From: Volvox africanus
Lineage: Eukaryota > Chlorophyta > Chlorophyceae > Chlamydomonadales > Volvocaceae
DNA length: 64,000 nucleotides
Direction: 5' to 3'
NCBI GenBank assembly: GCA_030268105.1
Contig: BSDZ01000023.1
Span: forward strand, 310,001 to 374,000
The first letter of the stretch is position 1. Every line of letters starts with the position of its first letter. Positions 12,101-22,810 of the stretch are shown here, one piece after another. The notes under the pieces were generated by a model that saw nothing but the letters and a program-made list of their open reading frames with translations, did not search any database and was not told the origin of the DNA. The position numbers were made by a program, and so were the translations under genes.

Positions 12101-15100
12101 TGCGACAGGGCCTTATAATGCTCGTTTACTCAGGAGACCATCCTAACCAAGCCGGCCAGGTCTCATCGAACGCCTACCCTGGAAAAGCACGTATTGGGGC
12201 CCGCCTGTCTAGGGGAAGACACGGCCAAAAGACGCCCTCCCGGTCCCTAGGCTGGGACAAGGTGTAGTAGCCAAGAACCGGGTTAACGGGCTAAGAATCA
12301 CAAAACCGATGAAAATGGAAAGGACCTGGGATGCCAAAGCCAGCCATCACGGCGGCGTGGGCTGTGAGGCCGTGTCCTGGGACACGAGCGTGACGGGGTC
12401 CAGACCGGACCTTATACCAGCCGGGGAAGAGGATGCTAAGGGCAGGGGGAGCGAGACGCGCCCAGAGGTCCGCAAACACCGCTGCACAAATCCCCATCAG
12501 CTGAGGTCGTGAAGCGGATGTTCCTTCCTGCACGCAAAGCTTTCTGTTGGGCGATTCCGTCCTCTCGGTCCATTTGGCTTCTAAACCATCCCACAACTCC
12601 ACCAGCTAAATACTCGGCCTATCCCTCTCCTCTCTATTTAGTTGCTGCTGATTCCTTTATGCTCCCATCCTTACCGTCGTCCAAATCGCAAATTCAAATC
12701 CAAATTCAAATCGTTCAAATCCAAATTCGCAGACTGTCAAGTTGACGGTATCATTCTTCAGTGGATCTTCGCCACCTTTGTGCAGACGCATGGGCCTTCA
12801 TACGGACTGTATTTGGACGCCCTGACTCTCAAAAACCTCATAAACAGCACCGCCATGGCAGAGGCCCTCATTGTACTGCGCCGTCTGCGGCTTGCAGGGC
12901 CGCGGTTCGGTGAGAAGGGCTTGCACGTGTGTATGGGGTATGATGTTTTGGCATACACAAACACACGGTCGCTAAGCACCAGGAACACAACGGGCCCAGC
13001 CAAAAGTCACCAAGACCCACGGTCGCTGCGCATTTACGAAAAGCCCGTTGTAGGGGTCGGGGTTATACCTGACGTTGTCATCGTTATCCTGTGCCATCTT
13101 ACGGCTCTCATCTTCGAGATATTGTCGAAACCAGTTACTGACCCTCCCTGCGCTTCCTAAACAGGCGACTGCACCGCTTTTGAAGACCAGTACTACCTGC
13201 AGGGTCGTTGCCTTATGTCCATTTCCGCTACCACCACCTTCAAATTAGCCTACGCTCCGGATGCGCCCAGCGCCTATGTAGCCATGCGCGGTAAGATGGG
13301 CACCGCACGCTTTCCCGGTTCAACGCGCGTCCTGGACCGGGACACGGGACAGCTGGTGCCCTGCAACGCGACCAGGTGTCCTTTTGCTACCGCCGAGGCC
13401 CTGGACCAGGTGCGGCGGAGCGGACCTGCAGGGGTTCGTGAGAGAGCGACGTGCCTGACATGTTGGGATTACTTGTTATTCTTTAGCTCTTTAAAAGCAC
13501 ATTTGTACATGCAAGCAGCTTTATATGTGGGAAAACCATCGGGCTCAATGGGTAGACGGAGCCTCTATGGTCGGCCAAGTATGAGGGAAGGCAGATATCA
13601 GATATAAGGTTCACAGGAGCCTAGCCACGGGCGCTGCGAAGAGGAGTTCGTGAATTGACCCTTCTAGATGTTGTGGCGAAGTCTGGTCAACGTATATACA
13701 TCTTGACGACGAACAAAGCAGCAGCAGCAGCAGCAGAAGACGAAGAAGCCCTCAGGGGATGGGAAGTACGGTATTCAGCACTGACTTTGAAACGTCAGGT
13801 AAAAACTGTAGGCGACACTTTATTACGCGCCGAGAAATTTTGTTGAGCATTCCTACCCTCTCAGGATCGGAAGTTCGCAACATCGCAGACGTCAAGAACA
13901 ATGAAAGAAGCGCCAATCGATGAAACAAGCACTGACAACCACGTTTCTGCCCCTGTGCAGGACGGCATCCTGCGGCCGGTCAATCAGCCCACACCCTCCA
14001 ACAACGTGGTGGTCATGATTAATGCCCAGTCACCCCCTAAATATCAGTTCTACGCCTACTCGTAAGTGCCAAATGGCTTCCCCCCAGGGGTCCGACACGC
14101 GTGCCAGGTCGCTCTTGAGTGCCTGGCGCGCTGTATTGTACTGCGCGTGAATACACTCGTTTTGATAAGAAAACAAACTCACATTAACCTTCCTTTTATT
14201 GCAGACTGTTTAGTTATCTGTCCAGTCCGGATGTCCTAGGAGCTACCGGCGCAGCCCTGCTTCTGGACCCCAGGCTGGGTGAGTGGCCGACCCATGGGTT
14301 GGGGAACGGAATGCATGAAGTGCTCCGATTCGAGGACGCCCATGTGACGAGAAGGGGCACACGAGAAGGGTATCAAGAGGGCTCCGGGGGAGACGGCCAG
14401 CAGAATATCGCGGTCGGCAAGAAGAATATCCAGTCCCTTCATGTCTTTGTCGCGAACCTTTCCATGCCACGCCCTCCCTTTCGAGAGAGCTCCCCGCTTC
14501 CCTCCTCTGCGTTACCCCTTTATATTTAATATACTTGATTTAATTTAATTTATTATGATATAGTATACATAAGTAAAATAGTTTGTACGTAGTAATACCT
14601 TCCAGGCTTCTCCCTTCCATCCGCCGCCAGAGAGCTCCCCATTGCGCGATGGCGACCTGGTTCCTGAGGCTCAGGCTCAGTGGGTGGCGGCCGGATATGA
14701 CCCGACAGATCTGGCATTGTTCTTCACCGCTTGCCGTGCCGCCATGGACGATACCAACCAAATTTTCGAGACCAAGTTCCCGGGCAATAGTAACATCACG
14801 TGAGAAATGGCACGGCAGGGCAGGGCGTCGGATGAGGACAAGGACGGGGGAAGTTAAGGGCCACGGGCAGAGCAGAAAATGAGGCCTCGAAGTGGACTGC
14901 GTGGTTCCGCTTTTGAACTTAATCTATATGCTGTTTTGGGCGGCTTGTTTATGACTGTGTCTTTGTCGTGCATATCGTGCCTGTCATATTCAGCTGGTAA
15001 ATCCCTTCCCTTGCACCACGCTATTCCGGAACCTCATTATACGGGTCACTGATATTTTGATTATCCTGTCCTGCTTGTGCTCTTTGCAACCATCTTCGTC

Positions 15101-15489
15101 ACGTTCGTTCTTGCCAACTGCATATGGTTTTATTCAACCTATCCGGTTTTAACATGTCCACGGGACGCGTTGGCTGTTCGGGGGTTCTTTATTCTTGGGG
15201 AGTAATTGGCAATGTCTTCGCATGTACACATGCACGCTCTCTCTCATCCGATTCGCTCCTGAAAATTCATCCTTACCCCCAACCCTCGGTCCCTCCCAAC
15301 CCCCACTGGCGGAGTAGCTCCGCGCTCAGCATGGCCTCCATCATGTATACCAATGCCTCCATCGCTGATCCTCCCCCGGTTTCCACCGTTGTCGCTCGCG
15401 TTGTGAGAACCATGAACGCGGTGGTGGAGCAACAGGGCGGCCTCAAAGCCTTTGCCCCAATATACCGACAGACTCTTAATTTCGTGCCG
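9177..15489 (+). other. Ectodomain: ABC-type solute-binding protein fold
   Basis: Features of family-1 extracellular solute-binding proteins, in order: LGSNFSAASG (start of the first lobe), ADAFILAPSYMPSFDQ followed by AGKLLDLS (ligand-cleft strand and 'out of the way' loop), VVAIPVTSSPVFLLYH (interlobe hinge strand), LEVPRTWDAVITLADKYNG (the 'P.TWDEL...A.K..' helix), then DINGDGIGDFGIC, a calcium-loop-like insert also typical of algal copies. QWIFATFVQTHGPSYG and INSTAMAEALIVLRRLRLAG form the second lobe. The later exons (13165-14799) encode substrate-release and hinge regions ending in DPTDLALFFTACRAAMD. In bacteria such proteins deliver sugars or peptides to ABC permeases. Here the fold is fused to a cyclase, so ligand sensing is the inferred role. 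Confidence 0.7.
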
Positions 15490-18400
15490 CCGGAGCCGTC
15501 ATCACCACTGGCGCCTGGCGGCAGAAGCGGTGGCGGCAGTGGCGGCGGCGGTGGCTCCAGGGAAGCCGGCGAAGTTCCCAGTGGCCTTTCGCATGCTGCC
15601 ATCGTGGCGATAGCGGTGGCGGTACCGTGCGCCTTTACGGTGCTGATGGCAGTCGCGGTCTGGGCGTTCTTGGCGCGGCGTTCTTGGCACAACCGCCGTA
15701 GAGGGTTTGCGGCAGCTCCAGGGGGGGGTCCGGACACAACACTTCTGGTTACCGGTGAGGTCTCCTGACCCATGGTCTTGAAGCTAGGGTTGCGAAGCTA
15801 GGGTTGAGGCCATTCAGTGCCCCTGTTTGGCTTTGTGGTTAACTTATCGAGAGCTGTACCCGGCGCTCGACGTACAGGAATAATCCTTAGGGGTGATAAT
15901 GCGGTTAATACAAAGTAGGCATACATGCCTGGCGGTGGGTAGGCCGCCGCCTGAAGTTTGTGAGGTCTGGAATTGAATCCAGCTCCGTACATAGGTGGAT
16001 GATGGTCGAAGGCGCGTCTCTAGCCCCTTCCCTTGTATTCTCATTATTTTTTATTTGTTTTTGGGATATGTGTCTCTAACCTCTCTCTATGTTTGTGTAC
16101 ACGCCCGTATTCCCTCAATCCCTCTGGTTCATTTCTCATCCTTCCTTCACCGCGCTTGGGGCGTGCGGCCCGCATGCGTGGGGGATGATGCTGTGCCTCC
16201 GAGCCACTATAGACATCCAGAGTAGCACCAGGTGAGGTCACTCGATATCGTTCCTAGAGGCCCTCGACTCTCCCTTGTCGTAACATGCAAAACCTTACGC
16301 TGATTTCTAAACCCTGGAGTGACATTTCTCGGATTATCTTAGTTAATCGATGCTTCTTAGTTTCCGTGATTGCCGGTACATCTCAACAAGTGCCCAGAGG
16401 AGGAAAAGGTTGTCCTTAACAACCTTTACCTTGTGGCAAGGGCTTAGCGTCACTGGCTTACCGAACCTGCCTTGTTGGCAAGGACTTAATTGTTCACTGC
16501 GGCAGGAGTGTGTGATGCATTTTGCCCCTCGCCTCCCCCCCCTATACCCCAAATCCCAATCCCCGGTGTCTTATGTCCCGCTGGAAAGCTTGTGGGAGCA
16601 TCTCGACCAAGAAGTCATGAGCACCGCTCTGTCTCTGCATAACAGCATTCTGCGGAAGAACATAGCTGCTTTTTCTGGATACGAGAGCGCCACGGGTGAG
16701 CGTGGGCTTGTGCACACATGCGCGGGTCTGGATGGACCCTGAAGCGATTGTGCACTTGAAAATGGTGCCGATAAATGTATAAGCGTGCAGTGGTTGATGA
16801 GCTCAGGTCAATGAAGTAAGCATTCAGACGCCATGGCCTCTTGTGCCCGGAGGCGTTATTTCTTAGATAGGCTCTCCATGACGCGAGATCTTCCGCCCAA
16901 GCCGTTTTGGAGGCTATTGGTCATCTTTTGTGCAAGCTAGGCGCCCCAACGTGTTGCCGTGGGTCGCGATTGCTTTTCATCCTCTCATCCTCTCATCCTC
17001 TCAACTTGCAACTTGCCTCCAATAACCCTCATGGCCCGACTGCCGCCTGTCTCAGAGGGCGACTCCTTCATCGTGGCCTTCAGTAACCCCACGAACGCCC
17101 TTCTATGCGCGGTGGCGACACAACAGGTGCGCGGTGCGGAAAAGCAGCCCCCTGAGAAAACGACACCGGTCCGCCGCCTCTGATCTCTACACACGTTCCT
17201 CACACAAACAATCACACAACCCATCCGCGAGTCTGTCTCATCCTCCATGCCCGTTCCTTTCAGGCATTACTGGACGCCCCCTGGCCACTTGGCATATTGC
17301 TCTATCAGACCCTCCCTGGACTTGAAGGAGACGACGACCCGCTCCTTCCCGTCGCAACCATCTCGCAGTCCAAGTAAGCGGGATTATTGTCGGGTATAAG
17401 GTCCGTCAGCAGAAGCTGGAAACATGAACTGCTTACGGCCGGGAGTTTTGTGGGGTGCTGTGAATTCGACAAAAGGGAATCGTGCGGGTGTTGTGGATAG
17501 GCCAGCGTGAGGGGGTTGGGTTGAGAGATCACTGCGACCGTTCAGGGGGGTCATCCGGGGATTGCGGGCGTACATTGCTTTTGGCAAGCAAAACGGTTAC
17601 AAGCTCGATTGGATGAGAAGCTTCGCAAGTGGATGAGAGCACGTGTTATAGTAATGTAGAGTAGAGTACTAGAGGGACACCATTCCGGGAGGTCTGATCC
17701 CCCTCTGTGATGTTATATTTATCTATTCGTTCTGGCCTTTCTGACCAACCCGGGGGGTCGGTGGTGCGATGCAATCCCCTATTCAACTGTGCGGATACGT
17801 CCGTCGCTCTTAACAACGCTCCTTCCATTGCAGACAGCAGCAACAACAACAATTACAAGTGCAGCAGCAACAACAGCTGATGATGCCGCAGCTCGAGGGT
17901 TCCAGCACTCGCTCTCCCTTCACTACCCGGCCGAACCCCTGGAGCTCTTCAAGCTTGATAGCGCGAATCCGTCGGGCAGCTGGGGCGGGGTCCTCTAAGG
18001 CCTGCCATAGCTTGACCCCTAGTCCCAGCTCCGTATCCCTGGCTCCCCCATCGGCTCACGGGATGTCCGCACTGACGCCAGCGGCTCCAGGGTTGGTGAC
18101 TTCATTTGGGTGCCTCCCAGATGCAGCCTCGGCGCCGTATTTGGCGCTGCCGCCGCCTGAAGCGGCGACCGACCCGGCGGCAGTTTTCGGTGCAACCGGA
18201 GGGGCGGCAGCTGCTGCCGGCAATCGAGACGACGACATGCTTTCCGGTGAAGCAGTTTCTCTCCGTTACAATGTCCTTTCCGCGGGCAGCGGTGAAGGTG
18301 AAGACGACGATCGTGTTGGTGACAGTAACAGCGTCAGTATCAGCTGGGGGGGACGACAGGCATCGCGTTGCGAGAACAACCACAGCGATACCCCGCTGCT

Positions 18401-21400
18401 GCCGCCGCCGACGCCGCAGAGTATCCGGGAGCCCATTCCCAGGGATCAAGCTGGCGGAGCCGTCATCCGGGACGGCGAAAGCGACGAAGAAGAAACCATC
18501 GGACCACTAACCAGGGCGTCCCGGACCGCGTCCGAGCTGCCGTACGTCATTCGCCCATCGGATCTTGGTCATAGCACTGCGGGAACGGTTGTCAAGCCTA
18601 CCGGAGGGCCCCATGGGTCGGTCTCCTCGGCAACGGAGCTGTGGCCGGTCAGTGACGTGGCCCCGTAGGTCGGACGCGTCCAACAGACCCATGGGACGGA
18701 CGTGCGCGCTGCCTCGTGGAGCAATCAGGATGATTCATCCTATCCCCCTTGGGAAATAGCAATTCCAAACGCTCTGAAGTTTTCGAAACCCACGAATACT
18801 CACGAATACTCCAAGCCTTGCGTACGGCTCGATTACGCCGCGTAGGCGCAAACCTCTGCCCTAGCGTACCGTACTGAATTGCCCATGGCTTCTTTCAATA
18901 AGGGAGCAGTCTACGCTGTACGCCAATTACTCACCTTCCCTGAACTTCGTTGCGCGCAGAACACCGTCACCCTGGCCGCCAGTATTTTGGCCTCCGTCCG
19001 CCTGATCAAGAATCGAGCCGCCCTCAGCCACGCCTTCACCGCACCAACATCCTCCAACCCCTTGGGCGGCGATAACGACCTCACACTCTCGAGACTGAAC
19101 CAAAGCCAGTGCCGCGTCCAGGCTTTGTTCCCCATCCAGCCCGGAGCATCGGATCTCAGTGGGCAGCGACAGCCCCCTCTGTCGTCGGAATCGCTGACTA
19201 CAGCTGGGTCGCAATACCAACTGCATGTGGCGCAGCGACCGCCGTCGTCGTCGGCGGTGGTGGCATCGAGCCCTCTGGGCCTGTCCGGGACTGTGGCAGC
19301 AGGGGCGACTCCCCTCTTCCGAGGCCTGCGTGTAAGGATGGGAATGTGGACCGGTATTCCGAACCCCGCTGACGTGAACGTTAATGCCACAAACCGACGG
19401 ACGCAGTACTCTGGCGAAGCAATGATATATGCCAAGCTCGTATCCGACACCGTCCATGGCGGCATGATCGTTCTGGCGGAATGCTCCCGCCGCCGCCTGG
19501 ACCCGGAAGCCATTCGCGCGTCCTGCGTGCACCTCCTATACGCCGGGCAGCACATGATGGCGGGCAACAACGACGCGCCGTCGACTCCGATGCATTTGTA
19601 CACGTGCTACAGCCAGGCGCTACTGCCCCGGGCGGTGGTGGTGCGACCCATGCGCACGCTCGCGGAGCTGCGGCCCGGGATGCTGACAGCCCCAGTGGGA
19701 CACGGAGTGGTGGTGGAGGTGGGTCGGGCCCTTGCCCCTCCTTGGGTTAAGTCGTACCAATTGTACATGCCGATGCTGCGGATCGGTCTCAGCTTCTTCC
19801 CGAATCTCCGTATTACCTGCAATCAGCTGCCTATCGTATGCCTCGCTCCGCCATCCCCGCAAGTCACGCCACCTGCCACCTGCCACCTGTCACCTGCCAC
19901 CTGCCACCTGCCACCTGCCACCTGCCACCTGCCACCTGCCACCTCCCACCTCCCACCTGACACTCCAGAGGAAAATGCAATGGTTAACTAAAGCATTCGG
20001 CCTTCCTTATTTTTACTCTCTGCCTCTTACACATGCCAAACCTGAATTACTCGATCCATACATGATCCATCTTATATGTTCAATGTTTGGTGTTCGTTGT
20101 TCGTTGTTCGTTGTTCATCTATCCTTGTCTGTTGGAGTTTGCTCGTCGTCCTGCGCTATTCGTACATTTTCCTCCCTGCCAATGACTGTGTCGTTCGGGC
20201 CCCGTCCTTCCCAGATGCACGTGGTGGGTGTATCCACTCTCCTGGCTTGGAATCGTCAAGTAACGGAGGCGTCCCTACAGCTGCTGCATGACGCCGCTCT
20301 GAAGTTGCTGCCTGCATGTGGCAGGGGCGCGGCTGGTGGAACGGCGGCGACCCACATCGTGGTCGGGGTCGAGTCCTTGCTAGACTCCTCTGCCATCACC
20401 ACTGGCAGCGGCAGCGCCGCAGCTCTCGCCGGTGGCGGCGGCGAGGGGGGCACCATGATTTTGGTGTTTGGCGATTCTGACGGCGCCGTTGCGTGGGCGG
20501 CAGCGCTGCGGCGGGCCGCCAAGCAGGTTCACTGGCCTTCGGAGCTTCTGGAACATGCACTGGCGGAAGAGGTGCGAATGACATGCTTCTGGAACATGCA
20601 ACGTAATAATTATTGCCCTTACCGGTACCTGTACCTGCACCGGTCTTTTTGCGTTATTAGCGTTATACCATGCGCAGGATTATGGCTGGGGAACGGGTCG
20701 AATGAAGGACTCGATAAAAGGCTCGGCCGTACCGAGCTTTCACGTTTGTTTCAGGTTTTTTACACTGTGGGCAATTTGTCCTGTGTTATGTGTGTATGCA
20801 TGTAGCAACATAGCACAAAAACATTTTATATGTTACGTATCATCTCGCCATCTTCCCTGTGCCTCGTAAATCATCGCGTTGCTAGGGCGCCGTTATGTAT
20901 ATCGAAATATTGAGCGAACATTCAGCAGCCCATCCCAAATTTCCAATCAGGATCGAAAGGATGATTGACGGCTTTTGGTGCATGCGCCGGGTCAGCAGTC
21001 ACGCCTCGTAACCGGGACCGTTGTTTTCCGAACCCTCCTCCTGGGCAGGTTTGGGCACTGGCTCCCACGACTTCCGTGTTCGGCAAATATGTCCCAGCAG
21101 TGGCTGCCAACGCTGATACCTCCAGTCGGCTCGGCAAATACAATACCAACAGTGCTTTCGAGGTTGGCGCGAGCCTTATCGCCCGTGCTGTATCGGCAGT
21201 GTCACGGCAATCATACTTCAAACCGTCCGAGACTAACTACGACGCCAGTACTAAAGCCCAGGATGCACCTTCAGCTAGTCGGGGTAAATTACCTGCAGGT
21301 TGCGGCAGCGGCGGCGGTGCCGAAGCTACAGCTGCCGCTGCCGTCGCTGGTGCTGGCGTCGATACAACAGGGGCCGTGGTGTCGACAGAACTTGGCATGA

Positions 21401-22041
21401 CTGCTGGTACGGGATCAGCGGCGGTGGCGGCAGTAGCAGCGTCAGGATCTCACACGGAGATGATGCCTGCTGGTACAGATGGTAGTACTGCCGTTAGGCT
21501 CGCCGCCGGACTTCAACCGGCGCCGTCCTACCCTACGAGGGCGCCAGCTTCGGCCGTCAGGATGGGAGTGACCGAAGTGACTTTGACGCCACCAACGCCG
21601 CCGGCAACTGCCGTCGTGCCGCCGGGCTCCTTGGAGTTCAACGGGGTCCCATCCAAGGCTGCATATGGCTGCGAGCAGCCGCACGACCGAGCTCCTGGTT
21701 TCGGAGTGGGCGAGAACGTAACCCAGGACTCCGTACCAGCCAGCGAAACCGGCGCCCGGGCTCTACCTCTGAACCAGCGCCCTCAGGGCCATAGCATCGG
21801 CATGGATGGCGTTGATATCGCCGCCGGTCCGGAACGCCGTGGCTTGGGTCTCGCTGGCACCGGTGGTGATGCGTTATTCTCAATGCAACTCCTGTTCCGC
21901 GGTCTGCGGTTGCGGTGGGGCATCGCGGCGGGTCCGCTCAAAGGTTGGCTTGCTCCCGGTGACCTCAGCGGCCAGGTGTCGTACAAGGGCAAGGCGTTTG
22001 CTCAGGCTGCCAAATTGGCGTCGAAGGCGAAGTCGGGGCAG
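9177..22041 (+). CDS. Receptor-type adenylate/guanylate cyclase with SBP ectodomain and tandem cyclase domains
   Basis: Nineteen phase-consistent exons give about 1,651 codons: 9177-9256, 10282-10429 (GC donor), 10602-10709, 11077-11209, 11789-11839, 12733-12909, 13165-13409, 13961-14061, 14205-14278, 14631-14799, 15318-15754, 16213-16231, 16589-16695, 17056-17126, 17264-17373, 17834-18647, 18960-19718, 20215-20571, 21049-22041. Order: bacterial-type extracellular solute-binding domain, Gly-rich linker, one TM helix, C1 cyclase domain, large disordered inserts, C2 cyclase domain. Class III cyclases make cAMP or cGMP from ATP or GTP; with this ectodomain the protein probably sits in the plasma membrane and senses a small extracellular ligand. 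Volvocine genomes hold many such proteins. The 3' end is uncertain: reading on from 22042 gives ten residues and TGA at 22074, or further exons exist. A signal-peptide exon probably lies at 8315. Nucleotide preference cannot be read. Confidence 0.8.
12681..12730 (+). repeat. AAATTCAAATCC short tandem repeat before a splice acceptor
   Basis: Alternating AAATTCAAATC units fill the last 50 bases of the intron before the exon at 12733. The usual pyrimidine tract is therefore replaced by a purine-rich repeat directly upstream of the CAG acceptor. It may weaken or modulate splicing; the downstream exon is nevertheless clearly coding. Confidence 0.55.
15595..15680 (+). other. Gly-rich juxtamembrane linker and single transmembrane helix
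   Basis: Within exon 15318-15754 a Gly/Ser linker (around 15508-15560, GGRSGGGSGGGGGS) is followed by a helix AAIVAIAVAVPCAF, then TVLMAVAVWAFLA, and a stop-transfer RR. This single pass separates the SBP ectodomain from the cytosolic cyclase domains, giving type I topology. The next residues lead directly to LLVTDIQSST of the first cyclase domain, with no visible HAMP or PAS module between. Confidence 0.8.
15741..19478 (+). other. First cyclase homology domain (C1), split by a long disordered insert
   Basis: The start LLVTDIQSSTSLWE matches the class III opening (F/V-T-D-I-x-x-S-T) and supplies the first metal Asp. The DIQSST piece is an exon of only 19 nt (16213-16231). NIAAFSGYESATEGDSFIVAF supplies the second metal Asp (EGDS), and ALLDAPWPLGILLY is the usual algal continuation. 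About 300 residues of low complexity follow (Gln runs at 17835-17875, then Ser/Ala/Pro/Gly), encoded by 17834-18647 and the start of 18960-19718. The fold resumes at LFRGLRVRMGMWTGIP and ends with YSGEAMIYAKLVSDTVHGG. Where a canonical domain has V-N-x-A-A-R, this one has M-I-Y-A-K-L, so both transition-state residues are absent. Confidence 0.75.
15925..16015 (+). repeat. tRNA-like dispersed-repeat candidate in a cyclase intron
   Basis: A B-box-like GGTCTGGAATTGAATCC with a CTGG/CCAG stem (15972-15992), preceded by TGGCGGTGGGTAGG, which resembles an A box. It is followed by TGGATGATGGTCGAAG, similar to the flank of the candidate at 611-690. It lies inside the intron between the exons ending 15754 and starting 16213. 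No complete tRNA folds. Probably a decayed SINE. Confidence 0.25.
19868..19962 (+). repeat. CCACCTG heptamer tandem repeat in an intron
   Basis: About thirteen near-identical seven-base units, with a few TCACCTG and CCACCTC variants towards the ends, inside the intron between 19718 and 20215. Because the unit is seven bases, the array is open in several frames and makes a long artificial open frame. It is not coding. Confidence 0.85.
20215..22041 (+). other. Second cyclase homology domain (C2), degenerate
   Basis: Entered through APVGHGVVVE and continued by MHVVGVSTLLAWNRQVT (the equivalent of the 'FTDI..ST.LW' strand and helix but without the Asp). DSDGAVAWAAALRRAAKQ and HWPSELLEHALAEEV follow. 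After a long Ala/Gly/Thr-rich insert (21060-21880) comes LLFRGLRLRWGIAAGPL and YKGKAFAQAAKLASKAKSGQ. The metal Asp is lost, as expected for a C2-type half. The canonical Asn is Ala and the Arg is Lys in this half. The exon phases on both sides are zero and agree. The last strands normally following SGQV are not seen. Confidence 0.7.
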
Positions 22042-22805
22042 GTACCTGTGGACGCAATGAGCGGATGCGGATGAAAGTAATAATTGATGTTGCAATGAGT
22101 TAATCCAAATGAGCTAATCCAAATTGCTTAAAAACTGAAATGTTACCTGTATGACCATATACAATATACGCGTTAGAGCAGGAGCGTAGAGTCATAAAGT
22201 TTCCAGGATCCGTCACACTTTTAACGCATTCATAAGGCAAAGCTGGTGCTGCATACATCTTCCTTCTGCATCCGGTCACCTTACCATATCCGGCCATCGA
22301 TGCCAACGTGCCTAGGCGTCTTGACGGCCAACGCGCCGGTAGCGTGTCCTGCCCTGAAGTTGGTGGTCTCGAAACAGTAGTACAGTAGTACCTATGTCTA
22401 CGCCGGTTAGGGTGGTAAGCCCTACCTTTCTAGACTAACCTTCCCGCCCTTTCTCCGTCGCGTTTACTTCTGCCGTTATTACGGCCGAAAGTCCTTTGTC
22501 ACAATAAGCTGCCATACCCATACCTGTACCCCCACCCCCGTTTACCCCGCGCGGTTAGTCATGCTTGACAGCAGTGTCTACATCGGTATCATGTCTCGTT
22601 TATTCGTCTTATCCCTCGCCCCTTCTTGCGCTAATGTCCCACCTATCCGTTTCCCATGGCGGGCTCTGACAGATCTGTGCAACGATGGACTTCGCGAGAG
22701 CCCTGCCCGCCTACCTGTTGGATGAGCTCACGGTCGCTGAGAAGGCATAGTCTCTTGGCCAGGAAATTAGAAATTGGGATATGTGTTTTTGTTTGTGTGG
22801 ACCTG

Positions 22806-22810
22806 TGTAA
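22806..22810 (+). terminator. Possible TGTAA polyadenylation signal of the cyclase gene
   Basis: TGTAA is the usual poly(A) signal of chlamydomonadalean nuclear genes. This is the first good copy on the plus strand after the last cyclase exon, about 730 bases beyond the read-through stop at 22074, a normal 3'UTR length in these algae. Short motif, so low weight. Confidence 0.3.

Noticed and set aside
18879..19991. Reading 18879-19991 as one continuous coding exon
   Set aside because: The start before 18960 lacks cyclase similarity, and the part after 19718 runs into an intronic heptamer repeat; phase-0 splice sites at 18960 and 19718 give the expected protein.
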